From contig OX419336.1 of the NCBI GenBank assembly GCA_948470475.1, forward strand, positions 18,634,049 to 18,698,048: 64,000 bases of DNA. Direction: 5' to 3'. Under the pieces are notes generated by a model. It did no database searches, was not told where the DNA came from, and saw only the letters and a list, made by a program, of their open reading frames with translations. This DNA comes from Galaxea fascicularis (Eukaryota > Cnidaria > Anthozoa > Scleractinia > Euphylliidae). Shown here in pieces: positions 46,601 through 54,651 of this stretch. Position numbers and translations under genes: made by a program. Numbering within the stretch: the stretch's first letter is position 1; each line of letters starts with the position of its first letter.

Positions 46601-49219
46601 CTCATTATTCTTCGCCGAAGCAAAAAACTGTTGCACTTCATCAAACACCCAAGTGTCAAGTTTAGAAGCATCTTCATCTGCAAAGTCCTCTGCAACATTT
46701 TTGTACATAGAAGTGAAGACATGGTCACCACTGGCTCCCTTTGCAAACATTGGCAAAATGTCTGGGCTTCCCCATGCCCAGGTATAACGGCTCTCGTTAA
46801 AAGTAGAATCAAACTGCACTGGATTTTCTTTCCAGCCTAGTGAAAGAACACAAAATACATAAATATCTGGAATTTGGTGAATTTTGATATCCAAATATTT
46901 ATTCATGATTCAGTTCAGTTCCTGCTGTGTGTGTAATGACAAATTGATTCAAGTGTGTTGGTAAATCACCTTTGCCTTTGATAGCACATTGATTAATCTG
47001 TGGGCAAATCAACTTGTAGCCAAAACAATGTAAAGAAGACACTTTTTCATTCATGTTACCATCACAAAGTCTCATGGTGGGTGAGATGGTTGTTATGCAT
47101 GTGGGGAATAGGAACTGGCTTTCTGCTAGAAGAGGAATGCGAACAAAAGGGGAAGTGATTCTAGAATACCTAGCCACTTCATTTACATATGTCAGCAATT
47201 TTGAAGAATGACGCATATAATGGTTCCATTTTTATATAATGTATGCAAATGAAGTGGCTGGCTTTTCATACTGCAGATCAGAGAAAGGAGCACTGTGTCA
47301 CAAGGCTACACAATGAAAAAGTACCTCATATATTTTTGCTGGTTTTGACTGTAAAGCCGAGAAGTCCTCTTTCCAGTCACTGTAGCCCAGTATATCTGTT
47401 GTAGTTTAATTTGCACTTTGGTACAAGTTTTTTTTGAACTAGTACAAAATATTTTAAACAAGTACAGAGATTTTTAAAATAGTACAAAATTTTACTGATT
47501 CAGTATCCATTTCAAATACATGTATGCTTTACTGTTTTCTTCAAAAAATGTTATTGTTTGCAGTGCTGGAAACAATAATTGGTCATCGGATATTGTCTGA
47601 CCAAACTTTGCAAATGTCCAGCCAATTTCATATTATGATCAGACATGATGTCTGAACAGAATGTTCAAACAAATTTAAAAACATTTTTCAAAATTCTGTG
47701 TTGAATTACGTTATGCTAAGTTCTCTCTAACGTGGACAGAAATACAGAAATAGCAATGGGATCAAAAATTACACAATGCAGTGTGATTGAATGTTTTGGG
47801 TCAGTTGACCTCTCACCTGCTGCTCAACTGACCCAAAACATCATTCAATCACATGGGACCATACAATAACTGAGAGGTAAGTAAACTTTATTTATCTTGC
47901 TTACATTTCGTCATAATGTGGGATCAAGATGCAAAATTCCAAATTTTATGGCGGATTTTAATCGATCATTTGACTCAAAATGATATCAACCTTTGCAAAA
48001 TTACAGTTGATGTATGACATCAAATAGCATATCCTTTGCATCACATGTGTCCTCACACAGGTAGGATGGTATGCCTGTGCCCAGACATGTCCTGTGCATA
48101 CAAAATTTGCACGTCCCACACCAAGTGGTTGGCTCAGTTGGTGGAGGTGCCAGACTAACGTGTGGAAGTCGTGGGTTCATGCAGGGCTGTCATTATGGGC
48201 CAGGGGCTGGGGATTTTCCCCTCGTATTTTGAGGTATATCTCCGGCTACTTTGAGATAAAACCAGCATGTTGACTTCACTACAGCAACTCGAATCCCCAG
48301 CTATTTTTTGTATATCCTCACCTACTTCAAAAATTAGTGACAGCCCTGGTTCATGAGTACATGTATGAGTATGTTGAGCAGTTCCAGAAAATATCCATAC
48401 ATCCACTGCAGAAAGTTAATAGAAATTTTAGGGGGGGGGGAAGGTGATGGTAGAAGCAAAAGTTTTAAAAGTATAGAGCTAAAATGGAATTTCCAGAGGG
48501 GTAGGGGGTGCAAACCAAAAAAACCTGTGGGAGGGTCATGGATATTTTCTGGCACCACACATTCCTTATGTTGAGAAAATAGGGTGCAACTTGTTTTGCC
48601 AATCAATAGCAAATGATGAACGGTTTATGTGTGACTATCGACTGATCATGGATTGATTGATACCAATTGATATAAATTAACTAATTTTATCGATTAATCG
48701 ATTGCTTTCTGATGATCGATTTCCATCGATTGGATACGTCAGGACTGTAATAACGACTTCTCAAATAAACGGAAGGTTACAGGTAACACTGAATAAAGGC
48801 TGAGGTTAGGGTAACTTCCCATTTCCCAACACAACACAATGTCAAGTCGAATACCAACCTTTAGCAACTGCACTCACATCCTCATAAAAACCAGCAATAA
48901 GAGCAACATGTCCAGGGCGAGATTCTGTTGGAACTCTAGTGTGTGACACACCCCAGCTCGCCCTAGCTTTCTTCTCAATTAAATCTCTGAGATAAGGCGC
49001 GCGAGAATTGCCGTGTTCATCGAGTTCAAAAAACTTGTCCGCCCTCAAACCGTCTGCTACGAACAAGACCAACCTCTTCGCTGGCGGATCAAGCTTTGAT
49101 TTATAAGGCGTCATGCCGTGAACAAGAGGAGAGGTGAAATAAATATCAAATATAGATGCTAGATATATCACATGAACTAATATTCCAAGCACTAACAACG
49201 ACAGCCCAGTAGCCGCCAT
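34696..49219 (-). CDS. PIGN: GPI ethanolamine phosphate transferase 1, complete, five coding exons
   Basis: PIGN adds ethanolamine phosphate to the first mannose of GPI precursors in the ER membrane. Coding exons in transcription order: 49219-48859, 46836-46546, 45896-45534, 44709-44530 and 36368-34696 (TAA). GT-AG junctions and phases fit throughout, giving 955 residues, close to the usual length of about 930. I chose ATG 49217-49219 for its A at -3; an in-frame ATG lies 18 nt upstream (49235-49237). A signal anchor ([17 protein letters not shown]) precedes the alkaline-phosphatase-like lumenal domain, with [42 protein letters not shown] and [13 protein letters not shown]. The last exon encodes the whole multi-span PigN domain, including [17 protein letters not shown] and [13 protein letters not shown]. 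Intron 4 (8.2 kb) is packed with transposons. Confidence 0.96.
36842..37422. mobile_element. TTAA-flanked transposon, short family member
   Basis: The TIR GGGGGGACTAACTTAACTAC on the left is matched by GTTGTTAAGTTAGTTCCCCC on the right. TTAA is directly repeated outside (36838-36841 and 37423-37426). The interior is homologous, in inverse orientation, to 28340-28640. It lies in PIGN intron 4. Confidence 0.8.
37468..37555. repeat. Truncated copy of the AGTAGTATG-type palindromic MITE
   Basis: It matches the right half of the complete copy at 42906-43065 (CTGGTGACCTTATTT, GGCTTTCC, GCCGACTACAGAACATACTA). The left half is missing. It adjoins the Polinton-like block. Confidence 0.65.
37613..37796 (+). 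pseudogene. Zinc-ribbon-like small ORF, left end of Polinton-like block
   Basis: A 60-residue frame from ATG 37604/37613 reads [20 protein letters not shown]. This has the pattern of the second half of a small zinc-ribbon family often found near Polinton ends (KNGR, then CxxC). One Cys of the second pair appears replaced by Tyr, and the first pair is absent. After the stop, another frame remains open to about 37938 ([20 protein letters not shown]). It is likely frameshifted. Confidence 0.4.
37975..38280. repeat. 48-bp minisatellite, about six copies
   Basis: The units read GAATATGGCAGCCCGGCCAG, then CCCGTCAATTAGAGGGAAGC and GCCCGGCC. The period is 48 bp, so all frames stay open across the array. 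This explains the repeated [19 protein letters not shown] peptide. The same unit occurs inverted at 42410-42600. Confidence 0.9.
38505..38725. repeat. Minisatellite with CTAACCCTAGAACAATAGCG units
   Basis: About five copies of a 33-36 bp unit (GCTAACCCTAGAACAATAGC, then GTTCCATCGTCTC) occur here. Short CTAACCCTAACC stretches resemble the telomeric hexamer. They are only two repeats long, so I regard them as part of the unit rather than interstitial telomere. Confidence 0.85.
39211..39579 (+). pseudogene. Small basic-amphipathic protein, minor-capsid-like, frameshifted
   Basis: ATG 39208 (39208-39210) opens [20 protein letters not shown] with an Ala/Lys-rich helix. The frame then shifts at about 39345. 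The second frame continues to 39579 with [11 protein letters not shown], a hydrophobic [20 protein letters not shown] segment and a Pro-rich end. This shape (basic helix, Gly-Gly site, hydrophobic segment) resembles the pX/pVI-type minor capsid proteins of adeno-like and Polinton elements. It directly precedes the protease remnant. Function is inferred from shape and context only. Confidence 0.4.
39579..39950 (+). pseudogene. Adenain-like cysteine protease remnant
   Basis: The frame at about 39640-39830 reads [20 protein letters not shown], then [20 protein letters not shown]. This is the typical N-terminus of the adenovirus-type maturation protease carried by Polintons. A different frame at about 39830-39915 keeps [16 protein letters not shown], resembling the catalytic-cysteine region. 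The middle, where the catalytic His lies in the family, is missing or scrambled, so the gene is broken. Confidence 0.5.
39951..40600. other. Polinton-like block, unassigned coding-like stretch
   Basis: On the plus strand, 39945-40110 can be read as [20 protein letters not shown] and [12 protein letters not shown]. On the minus strand, 40254-40472 encodes a 73-residue frame with [21 protein letters not shown] do not recognise either product. Confidence 0.3.
40601..41774 (+). mobile_element. PIF/Harbinger transposon, internally deleted, 5' exons intact
   Basis: The ends carry an inverted CTTTAGCAnnAGGTTTTT. A transposase start is readable with proper splicing: exons 40758-40777, 40846-41028 and 41112-41310, all with GT-AG junctions and consistent phase. 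It begins [14 protein letters not shown], runs through an Asp/Ser-rich tract and then [18 protein letters not shown] and [20 protein letters not shown]. The latter is the signature N-terminal region of Harbinger transposases. After 41310 the DDE catalytic domain is absent, so the copy is non-autonomous. A TWA target duplication could not be confirmed. Confidence 0.75.
41769..42409 (-). pseudogene. Unrecognised Cys-rich protein of the Polinton-like block, broken
   Basis: On the minus strand, ATG 42407-42409 opens [20 protein letters not shown] with a basic helical region. After a frame change at about 42225 come an acidic helix ([20 protein letters not shown]), a TGA at about 42165, and a Cys-rich part. 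The latter reads [15 protein letters not shown], then two tandem units of the form IPCTxCxxDWLxCDCTxGAPS. The CxxC...CxC pattern suggests metal binding. The two units are a DNA-level tandem repeat (about 41840-41970). I do not recognise the family. Confidence 0.45.
42410..42600. repeat. 48-bp minisatellite, inverted partner array
   Basis: About four degenerate units (CTCCAATTGGCG, CTGCCAAATTCGGGCGAGCG) are the reverse complement of the array at 37975-38280. They belong to the symmetric right end of the Polinton-like block. Confidence 0.8.
42592..42828 (-). CDS. Zinc-ribbon-like small ORF, right end of Polinton-like block
   Basis: A 78-residue minus-strand frame contains [20 protein letters not shown]. 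This is similar in layout to the left-end small ORF (…[18 protein letters not shown]). Only one CxxC pair is visible. It is close to the block's right limit and points inward. Whether it is expressed is unknown; the N-terminal boundary is arbitrary. Confidence 0.35.
   Translation of the reverse strand: MPTRFCVFHLAVTEDQPETAYLDTAKDKRAMVRSCCALCGKNKGRYISKRSPEYLILLANKSAAANRAAPGNSRQPSN
42906..43065. repeat. 160-bp palindromic MITE beginning AGTAGTATG
   Basis: The left end AGTAGTATGTTCTGTAGTCG and right end CGACTACAGAACATACTACT are inverted. The arms extend about 50 bp, with a second inner inverted pair (GTTTTTTCTG with CAGAAAAAAC). A truncated copy lies at 37468-37555. Confidence 0.75.
43093..43114. 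repeat. Poly(A) tract, 22 bases
   Basis: An uninterrupted run of 22 A lies in PIGN intron 4. No retroposed gene body was recognised directly upstream. Confidence 0.95.
43301..43473. mobile_element. Tc1/mariner-type hairpin MITE
   Basis: A 173-bp fold-back element with TIRs starting TAGACCCTTTGCAAAAATGG. It is flanked by TA at 43299-43300 and 43474-43475. The arms include CTTTTGTTCATA and CCTCACTAA. Confidence 0.75.
43548..43887. mobile_element. 340-bp MITE with CAGGGCTCAAAATAA ends
   Basis: The ends are CAGGGCTCAAAATAA and its inverse TTATTTTGAGCCCTG. The interior has repeated GACCGGTCA/GACCAGTCA motifs in both orientations. The flanks share AATGT but not a clean 8-bp duplication, so hAT membership is probable rather than proven. 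Confidence 0.65.
47783..47852. repeat. Hairpin in PIGN intron 1
   Basis: Arms of 26-29 bp (GTGATTGAATG, TTTTGGGTCAGTTGA and their inverse) flank a loop of about 15 bp. Confidence 0.85.
48124..48181 (+). repeat. tRNA-like (SINE head) fragment
   Basis: GTGGTTGGCTCAGTTGGTGG resembles an A box, and GTCGTGGGTTCATGC a B box, at tRNA-like spacing. It is interrupted on the right by a small MITE. It lies in PIGN intron 1 and is antisense to it. Confidence 0.5.
48182..48348. mobile_element. hAT-like MITE inside the tRNA-like sequence
   Basis: 167 bp with ends CAGGGCTGTCAT and TGACAGCCCTG. GTTCATG is repeated directly on both sides (48175-48181 and 48349-48355), consistent with a 7-8 bp target duplication. 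Confidence 0.75.
48384..48552. repeat. MITE with CCAGAAAATATCCAT ends
   Basis: The inverted 15-bp ends CCAGAAAATATCCAT and ATGGATATTTTCTGG bound 169 bp. A run of ten G lies inside. It is in PIGN intron 1. Confidence 0.65.
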
Positions 49220-49391
49220 TTTAAAGTTAGAGTGCATCCGCTGACCGGCACTGATTTGAAGGTTCAAAAACAGGCCGAGGGAGATTGGAACTTAGAGAAA
49301 CTTCGCGAAAAGGCGAGAAAGGTGAAGATTTTGCTAGTCCGTCATTCTGAATGATTCTAGCAGTATCTGGAACAGTTCTGGTGCAAAAATG

Positions 49392-49418
49392 TTCTAGAAC
49401 ACAATTTCTAGAACATTC
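49392..49418 (+). promoter_or_regulatory. Heat-shock elements of HSP70
   Basis: TTCTAGAA at 49392-49399, then TTCTAGAACATTC at 49406-49418: inverted nGAAn pentamers, three of them contiguous. A further GAACAGTTC lies at about 49371-49379. They are placed about 115-140 bp upstream of the TATA box and probably bind heat-shock factor. Confidence 0.85.
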
Positions 49419-49530
49419 ACTAATTCACTTACTCAAAATAAAAGCAACTCCATTGGTTCATCCCGAGAAAATGATGACAGCATTTTTCTATTTTTGGAAA
49501 ACTGATGTAAGGTTATGTTTGCCAAAAGGG

Positions 49531-49537
49531 TATAAAT
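49531..49537 (+). promoter_or_regulatory. TATA box of HSP70
   Basis: TATAAAT at 49531-49537, about 107 bp before the ATG. Transcription would start near 49560, leaving a short leader of about 80 nt without an intron. Confidence 0.85.
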
Positions 49538-49643
49538 ACGAGACGATTTCACAGCGCAGCTAAATTTGTTGAGAACAAAACACATTGACACGAGAAAAGA
49601 GACCAAGACAAAGTTGAGAAGCAGTTTATCACAAACTCTCAAG

Positions 49644-51545
49644 ATGACAGCTAAGTTAGCTCCCGCGATTGGAATCGACCTTGGAACAACTTATTCCTGT
49701 GTTGGAGTTTTTCAACATGGCAAAGTTGAGATCATCGCTAATGATCAAGGCCACCGTACAACTCCCAGTTACGTTGGATTCACTGACGCAGAACGATTGA
49801 TCGGCGACGCAGCCAAGAACCAAGCAACGCTAAACCCAACCAACACCATCTTTGATGCAAAGAGACTCATCGGCAGGAAATTCGACGATCCAGCAGTACA
49901 ATCTGACCGCAAAAACTGGCCTTTTCAGGTCATTGATGAATCTGGCAAGCCTAAAATCCGCGTGAAGAGCAAAGAATCGTGGAAAACCTTTGCCCCAGAG
50001 GAAATCAGCTCCATGGTGTTGACAAAGATGAAAGAAACAGCTGAAGCATACTTAGGACAGACTGTTAAAGATGCAGTCATTACTGTGCCTGCGTATTTCA
50101 ACGATTCTCAGAGACAGGCGACCAAAGATGCTGGAATGATTGCAGGACTGAATGTCAAAAGAATCATCAATGAACCCACCGCTGCCGCTCTTGCTTACGG
50201 TTTGGACAAGAATCTCCAAGGAGAAACGAATGTTCTGATATTCGACCTGGGAGGAGGAACATTTGATGTCTCCATACTAACAATCGACGAAGGATCACTG
50301 TTCGAGGTACTTTCCACAGCCGGTGACACACACCTCGGTGGAGAAGATTTCGACAATCGTTTGGTCGAACACTTTGCAGCCGAATTCAAGCGCAAGTTCA
50401 ACAAAGATCTCAAAGGAAACCCGCGAGCTTTGCGCCGTTTAAGAACGGCTTGTGAACGAGCCAAAAGATCACTTTCATCCAGTACACAAGCAAGTATTGA
50501 GATCGATTCATTGACGGAAGGAGTTGATTTCTACACCAAGATCACACGCGCCAAATTTGAAGAACTATGTCATGATCTCTTCCGTTCGTGCCTGGGACCA
50601 GTGGAAAAGGCTCTCACAGATGCGAAGCTTGACAAGTCTCAGATCCATGAAGTGGTTCTAGTTGGAGGATCAACAAGAATTCCAAAGGTACAGCAGTTTC
50701 TGGAGGATTTCTTCAGCGGCAAGAAGTTGAACAAGACCATCAATCCTGACGAGGCAGTTGCATATGGAGCTGCAATCCAGGCGGCCATATTATCTGGGGA
50801 TCAAAGTGCTGAGATCAAGGATGTTCTACTGCTTGATGTTGCGCCGTTGAGCCTTGGTATTGAGACTGCTGGTGGAGTAATGACCACACTGATTGAACGC
50901 AACAGTCGTATTCCAACCAAGACATCAAAAGAGTTCACCACTTACTCAGACAATCAACCAGCTGTTACCATTCAAGTATATGAAGGGGAGCGAGCTATGA
51001 CTAAAGACAACAACCACCTGGGACGATTTGAGCTGACTGGAATTCCTCCAGCACCACGAGGCGTACCCAAGATTGAAGTCTCCTTTGATATGGACGCTAA
51101 CGGGATCTTGAACGTCTCCGCTAAGGATCAGAGCACTGGAAAAACAAATGCTATTACCATCACCAATGACACAGGAAGACTCTCCAAGACCGAGATCGAT
51201 CGCATGTTGGCTGACGCTGAGAAATACAAGAAAGAAGATGAGATGCAGCGTGAAACGATTGCTGCAAGAAACAGTTTGGAGAGCTACGTGTACAGCGTCA
51301 AACAAGCTGCAGAAGATCCAAATGTGGAGAAGAAGCTGAACGCTGGTGATCTTGAGACAGTAAAGAGCAAGAGCCAGGAGGTGATTGCCTGGTTGGACAG
51401 GAACACAATGGCGGACAAAGAGGAATATGAAGAGAAAGAGAAAGATCTGCAGCGAGTTTGTTCTCCTATCATGGCCAAACTACATGGACAGCAGCAGCAG
51501 CAACACAGTGCAGCCAATGGACCCACAGTAGAAGAAGTCGATTGA
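49644..51545 (+). CDS. HSP70: Cytosolic heat shock protein 70, intact and intronless
   Basis: An ATP-dependent chaperone that binds exposed hydrophobic stretches of unfolded proteins. The 633-residue frame starts at ATG 49644 ([20 protein letters not shown]). The longer open frame upstream lacks an ATG in a sensible position and lies in the leader. Nucleotide-binding signatures are [27 protein letters not shown] and [16 protein letters not shown]. The interdomain linker region [19 protein letters not shown] follows, then the substrate-binding domain ([16 protein letters not shown]), a helical lid, a Gln-rich stretch and the EEVD terminus used by TPR co-chaperones. Absence of introns, heat-shock elements and a TATA box mark it as the stress-inducible type. 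It is the functional partner of the decayed inverted copy at 18999-20906. Confidence 0.97.
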   Translation: MTAKLAPAIGIDLGTTYSCVGVFQHGKVEIIANDQGHRTTPSYVGFTDAERLIGDAAKNQATLNPTNTIFDAKRLIGRKFDDPAVQSDRKNWPFQVIDESGKPKIRVKSKESWKTFAPEEISSMVLTKMKETAEAYLGQTVKDAVITVPAYFNDSQRQATKDAGMIAGLNVKRIINEPTAAALAYGLDKNLQGETNVLIFDLGGGTFDVSILTIDEGSLFEVLSTAGDTHLGGEDFDNRLVEHFAAEFKRKFNKDLKGNPRALRRLRTACERAKRSLSSSTQASIEIDSLTEGVDFYTKITRAKFEELCHDLFRSCLGPVEKALTDAKLDKSQIHEVVLVGGSTRIPKVQQFLEDFFSGKKLNKTINPDEAVAYGAAIQAAILSGDQSAEIKDVLLLDVAPLSLGIETAGGVMTTLIERNSRIPTKTSKEFTTYSDNQPAVTIQVYEGERAMTKDNNHLGRFELTGIPPAPRGVPKIEVSFDMDANGILNVSAKDQSTGKTNAITITNDTGRLSKTEIDRMLADAEKYKKEDEMQRETIAARNSLESYVYSVKQAAEDPNVEKKLNAGDLETVKSKSQEVIAWLDRNTMADKEEYEEKEKDLQRVCSPIMAKLHGQQQQQHSAANGPTVEEVD

Positions 51546-52939
51546 ACTGACAGACCAGACAATTAATTACATGCTAACCAGTAAGCTGTTTTAAATAATT
51601 GTGTAAATGCGTTTCTTGAGTATTTACAAGATTGCCCTTTAAATTTCTCCTGGTCTGAAAATATGGCCATTATTTGTTTGAATTATTAGACTAACATTTT
51701 CCGTTGTTTAGTTTGGCGAACAAGCTTATTAGAGGGATTAAATTTGTGTAAATTAAACGTTTAATTACCAGTTGTTTATTAATATTGTACTCTACAATTT
51801 TTCTTCTCAGAAAATTTGACCGTTTTGTTCCTTTTATTTCTAATTTATTGCACAAATATTTTCCAGTTTGTTGCAACTTAGAAACTGGTGGGCAAGTTTG
51901 ATTGAGAACCTGAAACGGATTAGTGAACAAAAAAATTTTCAACGAGTTCTTTTTTAGTTGTAACTCAATAAAATGTTATCTTATCAAAAGTGTTTGATAT
52001 TTGTCGGCTAATTCGGAAGGGCTGCAGAGGATGGGCGTTTGACGGTGAAGAGAAGGGATTATCACGACGTATAACTTATCAACCCAATTCATACCATAGT
52101 TGTGTCCACAAGTGGTAATCCAAGAAAAGTGTTAGAGAAATGCTTTTTCTCCAGGGTCCTCCAGTAAACCGCCTACGTAAACGGTCGTTGCCATTTTTAG
52201 GTCACTTAGACAATTTTTCAACTGGCATAAAAAGTCTCCGTTATTAGAAAGAAAAGAATTTCCAATCTACAATCGAACCCAACTGGCTCTTTACTTGCTT
52301 CTATACTACGCAACAGGTGGCTCACCTGCATTCGAACTATTTGCTGTGACTATCCCCCGACCCTTCCCCCCTCTCATAACTTTGTTTGGGCTTTTGAACC
52401 AAGAGCGGAACGTCAATATGAATTTCACACATGATGAACGTCCACCATAAGCTAAAAATTCAGAATTTTAGGTCTTTATTCGTTTCTTCCTTCCCTCTCA
52501 TACACAATGTCTGAAACAGCCAAGTCACAACAGAAGAATTCGTGAAACTGGAAGGATCGTAAACAGACTAACAAAACCAATAACTGCTGGAGTTCACGGA
52601 TATAAATAACGGGAAAAAAAAAAACTATGGGCAATGCTTTCTCTAAGCCACGTTTGTGACAAAGTACATATCACCATTCAATTCAGTAACAAAATAGAAC
52701 AGCATTATCAGCTAACTACAGCAAACATTGTGTAAAAGGAAAACGGAAAACAGAGCATGACCATACAAAAACAAAAAGTAAGCCGAACACTTATAGCGTG
52801 TAATTTTCTTCAAAATTAAGCATTAAATTCCATCGTCATTTCATATGCGAACTTCAAATTGTTGTCCACAAATTCGTTTTTGTGCACTAAATTGTGACGT
52901 ACAAATTAGGCGCACAATTCCAATTCTGTACGCTTGTGC

Positions 52940-53086
52940 AGGAACACAATGACGGACAAAGAGGAATATGAAGAGAAAGAAAAAGATCTGCAGCGAGTGT
53001 GTTCTCCTATCATGGCCAAACTACATGGATAGCAGCAGCAGTAACACAGTGCAGCCAATGGACCCACAGTGGAAGAAGTCAATTGA
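52940..53086 (+). pseudogene. Third HSP70 copy, C-terminal fragment only
   Basis: This corresponds to the last 49 codons or so of HSP70 ([20 protein letters not shown] and onward). It has two in-frame stops in the Gln-rich stretch (TAG at about 53029 and TAA at about 53041), and the final Asp codon of EEVD is changed to Asn. It is in the same orientation as the intact gene, about 1.4 kb downstream. Confidence 0.9.
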
Positions 53087-53338
53087 ACTCTTTGATGTTA
53101 CTTATTTGTAGGAAAGACGATATTTTCGTGTTATAGAATACAAGCATCTGATTTCACTTAAGGCGCGAGAGCATCCTTTCAAGTGTTCACTCTATAGTGA
53201 CGATTGTCGCGGTTGTAGTTATTTTTACTGAAAACGTTGTTTAAGTACTCACGTTCGTCTGTTTAACTGTCGTGTGAGTCGCAAACTAGTTGCGCTCGTC
53301 TCGTTAGGGTACGTATTGTCGTTGCTTTGTGTGAAGTA

Positions 53339-53456
53339 GGGTTGTAAGAGCATTCGTCAAGTAGTCGGTCAGTATGTGTAGGTTTCCTGTTAACTGTAGT
53401 TCGTAGTTGTTTGTTGTCACAGGTAACCAACTACTTGACGAATGCTCTTACAACCC
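53339..53456. repeat. Inverted repeat, 27-bp arms
   Basis: GGGTTGTAAGAGCATTCGTC plus AAGTAGT at 53339-53365 matches, inverted, 53430-53456. The spacer is about 64 bp. Probably the ends of a tiny MITE. Confidence 0.85.
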
Positions 53457-53479
53457 ATTACATACTATGTATGTACTCT

Positions 53480-53790
53480 AATGAAGTATGATCCTCGCTG
53501 TTGTGAACGCAATTTATGCAATTGCGTAAAGAAGCCTGAAAAAATTCAGGACTTCAAAGGGGTTTGAACCCGTTACCTCGCGATACCGGTGCCATGCTCT
53601 AACCAACTGCGCTATGAAGCCACTGACGTTGGGGGCAGGTCAATTGTGGGTTCATATGTTCCCGGTGTCCTGAATTTTTTTCAGGTATCTTGACGCAATT
53701 GCATAAATTGCGGTCACAACTGCGAGGATCATACTTCATTTGATTTCATTGCCGCAGTTCATATATGATTTATTTCATATAGATTATTAA
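53480..53790 (-). mobile_element. tRNA-derived SINE with tails on both sides
   Basis: The tRNA-like head (53550-53621, minus strand) has an acceptor stem GGCTTCA, box A (TAGCGCAGTTGG) and box B (GGGTTCAAACC). The tail sequence (CTGAATTTTTTCAGG, GCAATTGC, GAGGATCATACTTCATT) is present on both sides in opposite orientation, giving inverted ends of about 68 bp (53480-53548 and 53668-53740). Confidence 0.75.
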
Positions 53791-54651
53791 CAGAGCCCTC
53801 AAGTTAACTTGTTGCTAAAGAGTGAGATTTTTTATGGGATAGCTGTCTATTGCGGCAAAGCTAAAGGTGTCTCCTTTCTTGGGGTGAGGGGGGGTGGGTG
53901 GGGGTGAGGGAGGGCGATGCTCTCCCAAAAGACATTTAAGTAGCTAAGAAGCAAAGACGTGTTTTTCTGAGCGGATTTTCCACTGTTAGAAAGCATTTGA
54001 CGCCTTTACAAGGGAAAAGGAAGTGAATTGTTTTCAGAATGATGCTTCAGTAGGTGGTTATTTAACTTCAGCAGCATTTTCTCACTGTTCAACTGGCATC
54101 AGTGTGTGCTATATTTTACTACCGAGTTGAAATAAAGCTATTTATAATTATTTTCTCCATCAAAATGAAATGTTTAATTCAAAAACCTTAAATGCGTGAG
54201 AAATAATAGTTTCAGCGTGAGAGCTGATTGTATTCGTATGCGTGAGACTTGAGAGCTCTGGTCATTTACGGTATGTACTCTACTTGTGAAAGATTTGACG
54301 ATGATTTTATGCATGGTTTTGAATTTACTACCGTATGCAAAGGTTTGTCACAATTATTAACCAAATCTGGTGTAATTAATAAAAAACAACCGAGACGTTT
54401 TGGATTTTATTGCACTCGAGTAAAACAGTTGGGTTTCCTTGGGAAGTGGAGTGGAGACAACACTTAGAGTAACTAAGGTAATGAGGGAGGTCCCACTTAC
54501 AGTGTAACTGCATGGAAAAACTTAAGGATACCAGGAGGGAAATCTTAAACAACAAATTGCCTCTTGCGACAGTTTTGTAAATCAATAAGCAATTTTAAGT
54601 ATAAGTTAACTTAACATTATTTTATTTCAGAACTATATGTGTCCACCATCC
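53791..54651. other. Region 3' of PLPP, no gene recognised
   Basis: It includes a G-rich tract (53880-53920, runs of GGGTGGG type) that could form a G-quadruplex. The short frames are unremarkable. Confidence 0.4.

Larger units (their letters stand above)
49220..49643. promoter_or_regulatory. Divergent PIGN / HSP70 promoter interval
   Basis: 424 bp separate the two start codons. On the HSP70 side there is a CCAAT box (ATTGG at 49452-49456), heat-shock elements and a TATA box. No TATA box was seen facing PIGN. The interval is duplicated in copy A and partly again at 22024-22200. Confidence 0.75.
49095..52935 (+). repeat. Inverted duplication, copy B (intact HSP70 locus)
   Basis: Counterpart of 17630-22013. 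It includes the first part of PIGN exon 1, the divergent promoter, HSP70 and the 3' flank. The right end stops within the arm of the TTAA-flanked element, where a third HSP70 tail begins. Confidence 0.9.

Noticed and set aside
49566..49643. N-terminal extension of HSP70 by 26 residues
   Set aside because: The longer open frame begins at a TTG in the leader, and the canonical HSP70 start context is ATG 49644.
50195..50464. Antisense frames within HSP70, mirrored in copy A at 20080-20349
   Set aside because: Antisense open frames are a known by-product of HSP70 codon usage.
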